A stretch of 37,457 nt of DNA from Pseudoalteromonas sp. NBT06-2 (GTDB lineage: Bacteria > Pseudomonadota > Gammaproteobacteria > Enterobacterales > Alteromonadaceae), in the NCBI RefSeq assembly GCF_002276045.1, contig NZ_NQMR01000093.1, positions 1-37,457 on the forward strand. The letters are read 5' to 3'. Shown here piece by piece: positions 34,446-37,457 of this stretch. Position 1 is the stretch's first letter. Every line of letters starts with the position of its first letter. A program made the position numbers and the translations under genes. Under the pieces are notes generated by a model, which did not search any database, had not been told where the DNA came from, and saw nothing but the letters and a program-made list of their open reading frames with translations.

Positions 34446-35147
34446 TTGTTAGCTGTTGTTCGTTTATTATTAATTGCTTTATTTATATTAATAAGTGGGT
34501 TACTGGGATTATTGATGTGCATTATCATCCCTTTTCATCCAAACCATGTTAATCGTTGTGCAACTTGGTATAGTCAAATTGCTAAATTATTAGGTGTTAA
34601 AGTTAAAATCATTAATGCGCCTAATGCGACTGACAAAAACTCTGTAGTTTATGTTGCTAATCATCAAAATAGCTATGATATTTTTACTATCACAGGCGCA
34701 GTACCACGTAGAACCGTTAGCATAGGTAAAAAAAGCCTAAAGTGGATCCCATTTTTTGGTCAATTATATTGGCTATCAGGTAATATTTTAATTGATCGTA
34801 AAAATAGAACCAAAGCTGCAGGTACAATTGATAAAGCCGCAAATAAAATAAAGCAAAAGAAGTTATCTGTATGGATGTTTGCTGAAGGTACTAGAAGCTA
34901 CGGCAGAGGTTTATTACCTTTAAAAACAGGTGCTTTCCATACTGCATTACGAGCAGATGTACCTGTAGTACCAGTATGTATGAGCACCACACATAAAAAG
35001 ATAAACTTGAACCGCTGGAATAACGGCACAATATATATTGAATTTCTTGAGCCTGTTATTTTAAATACAGAGTCAAGTGTGCGCACGCAAGCGAATCAAG
35101 TTCATGCTATTATGGATAGTAAGATTAAACAGTTAGATACTTTGTAA
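34446..35147 (+). CDS. plsC: 1-acyl-sn-glycerol-3-phosphate acyltransferase
   Basis: PlsC makes phosphatidic acid from lysophosphatidic acid at the inner membrane. It starts at TTG, supported by GAGGA 7 bases upstream and by alignment with the E. coli start (MLYIFRLIITVIYSIL). The 233-residue protein has an N-terminal membrane helix (about 5-28), the catalytic H-x4-D as NHQNSYD (His73, Asp78), VGKKSLKWIPFFGQLYWLSG, and EGTRS (147-151). FAEGTR carries Ala where Pro is usual. Its position after parC matches E. coli. Confidence 0.96.
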   Translation: MLAVVRLLLIALFILISGLLGLLMCIIIPFHPNHVNRCATWYSQIAKLLGVKVKIINAPNATDKNSVVYVANHQNSYDIFTITGAVPRRTVSIGKKSLKWIPFFGQLYWLSGNILIDRKNRTKAAGTIDKAANKIKQKKLSVWMFAEGTRSYGRGLLPLKTGAFHTALRADVPVVPVCMSTTHKKINLNRWNNGTIYIEFLEPVILNTESSVRTQANQVHAIMDSKIKQLDTL

Positions 35148-35189
35148 AAAACTAACCGTAAATAAATTGTATATAAAAGAGTAAAATAA

Positions 35190-35525
35190 ATGGAAAACTG
35201 GCGTGAAATAAGTGAAGACATTGTAGATTCATTATTAGAAGATGGTTCTGATCCTGAAGTACTTTATGAAGTTGAGCACCATTTTGTATGTGATGACTTT
35301 AAACGTCTAGAATTAGCAGCATTAGAAGCTTTTAAATTTGGTTATGATGTTGAAGATCCCGCTGAACTTGAGCTTGAAGAAGGCGGAAAAGTTTGGGGTT
35401 TTGATATTGTTGTTGAAGCTGAGCTAAATGTCGATGTGATAATGGAAGATGTTGATAAGTTGTCTGTATTAGCCAAAGAAATGAATGTGGAATATGATGG
35501 TTGGGGAACTTACTTTCAAGAGTAA
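35190..35525 (+). CDS. rraB: Ribonuclease E inhibitor RraB
   Basis: RraB binds the C-terminal scaffold of RNase E and changes degradosome action on selected mRNAs. The 111-residue acidic protein matches the family core: SLLEDGSDPEVLYEVEHHF, EAFKFGYDVEDPAELE, and VEYDGWGTYFQE at the end. It lacks the acidic C-terminal extension of the 138-residue E. coli protein, as is usual outside enterobacteria. It starts 42 bases after plsC and may share its transcript. Confidence 0.94.
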   Translation: MENWREISEDIVDSLLEDGSDPEVLYEVEHHFVCDDFKRLELAALEAFKFGYDVEDPAELELEEGGKVWGFDIVVEAELNVDVIMEDVDKLSVLAKEMNVEYDGWGTYFQE

Positions 35526-35542
35526 TACCAATTCCATTAAAG

Positions 35543-35567
35543 TTGAGCAACAGCCGTAGTTGCTCAA
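35543..35567 (+). terminator. Hairpin after rraB
   Basis: TTGAGCAAC-AGCCGTA-GTTGCTCAA is a perfect 9-bp stem 18 bases after the rraB stop. TCACCTTTACT follows, so the T-run is weak. Confidence 0.6.
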
Positions 35568-35734
35568 TCACCTTTACTCTCCCTATTAAAATGAACAGTC
35601 AAATCTAATACTCAATTCTTATTTAAAGTATAAATACTAGACAATACATCCTCTAAATGTTAAGTTTAAGTTAATTTTTATGTGTTTAATTTGCTAACTC
35701 ACTAAAACAAACTCTAATAGAAGTTATTTTATTT

Positions 35735-37000
35735 ATGCTTAAAGCCTTATCTATATCTGAATTACGTCCAGGGATGTTTGTAAAAAATGTAAGTAAACAA
35801 AAGAAAAAGATAAAAATTAAAACCCATGGATGGGTGCGTAGCCAAAGTTTAATAGATCAACTCAAAAATGAAGGTATCCTTGAGGTTATTGTCGATTTCG
35901 CGCAATCTGAAATTGAAGAAGAAAATCAAATTGAAAATAAAACGCCTGAAGTTATCGAAAAAGAAAATAAAACTCAAAATATAACGCCAAAAGTCACCAA
36001 AGAAGAACCTTCTTCGGTCGATCAAAAAATAAAAAGAAAGCAAGTTGAGGAAGAGATTACTTTAGAAAACGAATTTTCAAAAGCCTGCATCGCTTATGAT
36101 CAAGGGTTAAATAAAGTTAGAACTATGTATCAAGATATAGCTGCGGGTATGCAAGTTAATGTCAATATACTTCATGATGTTGCCAATGACATTATCGACT
36201 CCGTATTTAGAAATGAGGATGCGATGGCTGTTTTAACACGGTTAAGAGATAAAAATGCCTATGCATGGCGTCATACTATTAATACCGCCATTCTTATTTC
36301 TGTTTTTGGTCGTTATTTAAAGTATTCTAAAAAATCGGTATTTCAATTGGCTATGGGAGCATTATTACATGATATAGGGCAAGCTAGAGTGCCACAAGGC
36401 ATCATTAACAAACTTGGAAAATTAACAGAGCTTGAAACAAAAGCTATGACAAAACATGTTGAGCAGGGGTTTAACTTATGCAAAGGGGAAAAAGGCGTCA
36501 CTCCCGTTATGTTAGATATGATCATTAATCATCACGAAAGGTTAGATGGTAGTGGTTACCCTAGAGGTATTAACGAGGATAAATTAAGTAAAACTGCACG
36601 TATGATGGCGATTGTTGATACCTATGATGCAATGACAGCTGATCGTGTATTTAAACAAGGTTTAGAGCCTATTAGTGTATTAAAGCATTTATTAGGTCAA
36701 AAAGATAAGTATGATCCCGTATTAGTACAACAGTTTATAAAGTGTATCGGTGTTCATCCGGTAGGCTCAATAGTTAAATTGACATCGGACAGACTGGCCA
36801 TTGTGCTTGAAGGTAATAAAAACAATCCTATCAGACCAAAAGTGAAAGTGTTTTATAATACCAAGCATAAGCACTATATAACAAGTAAAGACATTCATTT
36901 GGAGATTGAAGATACTTCTTTAAAAATAGTGTCAGGTATTAAACCACAAGATCATCAAATAAATTTGAGTCGCCTTTTGAAAGAGCAGTTGATTGCTTAA
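35735..37000 (+). CDS. HD-GYP domain c-di-GMP phosphodiesterase (DUF3391 N-terminus)
   Basis: HD-GYP proteins degrade cyclic di-GMP and control motility and biofilm. The 421-residue protein starts with a DUF3391 domain (ISELRPGMFVKNVS, RSQSLIDQLKNEGILEVIVD). A Glu/Lys/Asn-rich linker follows (about 58-110, with imperfect repeats of the ITPKVTKEE type), then the HD-GYP domain. The catalytic set is complete: His180, HD at 212-213, His241 and HHERLDGSGYP (266-276). There is no receiver domain or membrane helix, so it is probably cytoplasmic. Only weak ribosome-binding purines (AGAAG) precede the ATG. Its 3' end overlaps the end of the convergent gene by 62 bases. Confidence 0.92.
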   Translation: MLKALSISELRPGMFVKNVSKQKKKIKIKTHGWVRSQSLIDQLKNEGILEVIVDFAQSEIEEENQIENKTPEVIEKENKTQNITPKVTKEEPSSVDQKIKRKQVEEEITLENEFSKACIAYDQGLNKVRTMYQDIAAGMQVNVNILHDVANDIIDSVFRNEDAMAVLTRLRDKNAYAWRHTINTAILISVFGRYLKYSKKSVFQLAMGALLHDIGQARVPQGIINKLGKLTELETKAMTKHVEQGFNLCKGEKGVTPVMLDMIINHHERLDGSGYPRGINEDKLSKTARMMAIVDTYDAMTADRVFKQGLEPISVLKHLLGQKDKYDPVLVQQFIKCIGVHPVGSIVKLTSDRLAIVLEGNKNNPIRPKVKVFYNTKHKHYITSKDIHLEIEDTSLKIVSGIKPQDHQINLSRLLKEQLIA

Positions 37001-37289
37001 CAACCTTATTAACTTTTTTACTTGTAGAAAATATAATAGGTAAAGAGAAAATAGCTGTTAAATGCGAACCAATCATTAATAGCCAACATAAAGTACCTAA
37101 AGCACAGCCTAAACTTATTGAAAATGCAGCTAAAGAAAAACAAGCAAAGGCGATACCGATAAACCAATATCGTGTCATCCGATTATCATGATCTAATAAT
37201 TCTCTTGTAGCATAATAAATACTTTTCTTAAAAGTATGAACAGCGACTAAACTGCTACTTATGGCAAACAATAAAATGAAAATATCCAT
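36939..37289 (-). CDS. Small three-to-four-helix membrane protein, DUF3325-like, Fur-controlled
   Basis: I chose the ATG at 37289 (MDIFILLFAISSSLVAVHTF) with AAGGAAG upstream; a Met 23 codons earlier would start inside the control region. The 116-residue protein has helices at about 2-20, 42-60 and 64-90. The plan is an N-terminal helix, a short basic loop with HDNR, a Gly/Cys-rich helix and GTLCWLLMIGSHLTA. This resembles DUF3325 proteins, which often sit next to PepSY-domain and TonB-receptor genes for siderophore use. A near-perfect Fur box lies 71 bases upstream, which supports an iron role. Family assignment is tentative. Confidence 0.65.
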   Translation of the reverse strand: MDIFILLFAISSSLVAVHTFKKSIYYATRELLDHDNRMTRYWFIGIAFACFSLAAFSISLGCALGTLCWLLMIGSHLTAIFSLPIIFSTSKKVNKVVKQSTALSKGDSNLFDDLVV

Positions 37290-37359
37290 GACTGAGCTTC
37301 CTTTTATCTTTGAATGAAAGTTGAGTTTTAATAATAGCATGCCAAATCGAAAATGCAAA

Positions 37360-37374
37360 TGATAATTGTTATCA
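37360..37374 (-). promoter_or_regulatory. Fur box
   Basis: TGATAATTGTTATCA matches the 7-1-7 Fur consensus TGATAATnATTATCA at 14 of 15 positions and is part of a longer palindrome (AAATGATAA-TTG-TTATCATTT). It probably represses the small membrane protein gene under iron sufficiency. It may also control a divergent gene beyond the right edge. Confidence 0.85.
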
Positions 37375-37457
37375 TTTGTTTAATCGGCTCAAGTATAGAT
37401 TTTTACCTGTTTTTTATAAACTTAACTCTCAAACTCAGCAGTTTTAGGTGAAATTAA

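Overview
The window looks like chromosomal DNA of a marine gammaproteobacterium of the order Alteromonadales (the Colwellia / Pseudoalteromonas / Catenovulum neighbourhood). This rests on low GC content, on core proteins that match gammaproteobacterial families along their whole length, and on gene orders tolC | nudF-yqiB-cpdA-yqiA-parE and parC-plsC that are shared with Escherichia coli. The assignment is by recognition only; no database search was possible.

Bases 1 to about 8.5 kb are an eroded accessory region. It holds an end of a small inverted-repeat element at the very left edge and two 3' remnants of the same IS91-like element (one has lost a 283-bp block that the other keeps). It also holds the tail of an outer-membrane protein gene carrying a nonsense codon and a frameshift, and an orphan P-loop ATPase. 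A putative beta-propeller gene here is broken both by a TGA codon and by a 264-bp MITE-like insertion; removing the insertion restores the frame exactly. Further pieces are the C-terminal scrap of an acetate/cation symporter gene, a five-helix membrane protein, another gene scrap, an intact erythromycin-esterase-like protein and a small unknown gene pair.

Bases 8.8 to 13.1 kb form an acetate/organic-acid module. A DcaP-type porin gene diverges from acs (acetyl-CoA synthetase), which is followed by a NarL/FixJ response regulator of the CrbR type. The porin-acs gap carries repeated ACTAAAGT-like motifs and an 86-bp tract of TAACAAG/TACAAG repeats ending 22 bases before the acs start. The symporter scrap at 4.1 kb belongs functionally to the same module.

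Bases 13.2 to 24.2 kb hold purU, a cupin gene, a SIMPL-domain gene, a DUF1835 gene, a DUF885 lipoprotein metallopeptidase, hemW-rdgB, a DUF350 membrane protein, and glnE diverging from it. Bases 24.3 to 27.3 kb carry a TcpQ-like protein, an lpxL-type acyltransferase and tolC, all on the minus strand. From 27.5 kb the plus strand carries a tightly packed run nudF-yqiB-cpdA-yqiA-parE-parC (overlapping starts and stops), ended by a strong terminator. Then come plsC with a TTG start, rraB and an HD-GYP c-di-GMP phosphodiesterase. The right edge has a small membrane protein (DUF3325-like) on the minus strand behind a near-perfect Fur box.

No rRNA, tRNA, CRISPR array or prophage was seen. I did not find a convincing wholly new multi-gene system. 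The best leads are the MITE-broken gene, the repeat tract and motifs in front of acs, the orphan ATPase and the small unknown gene pair near 8 kb.
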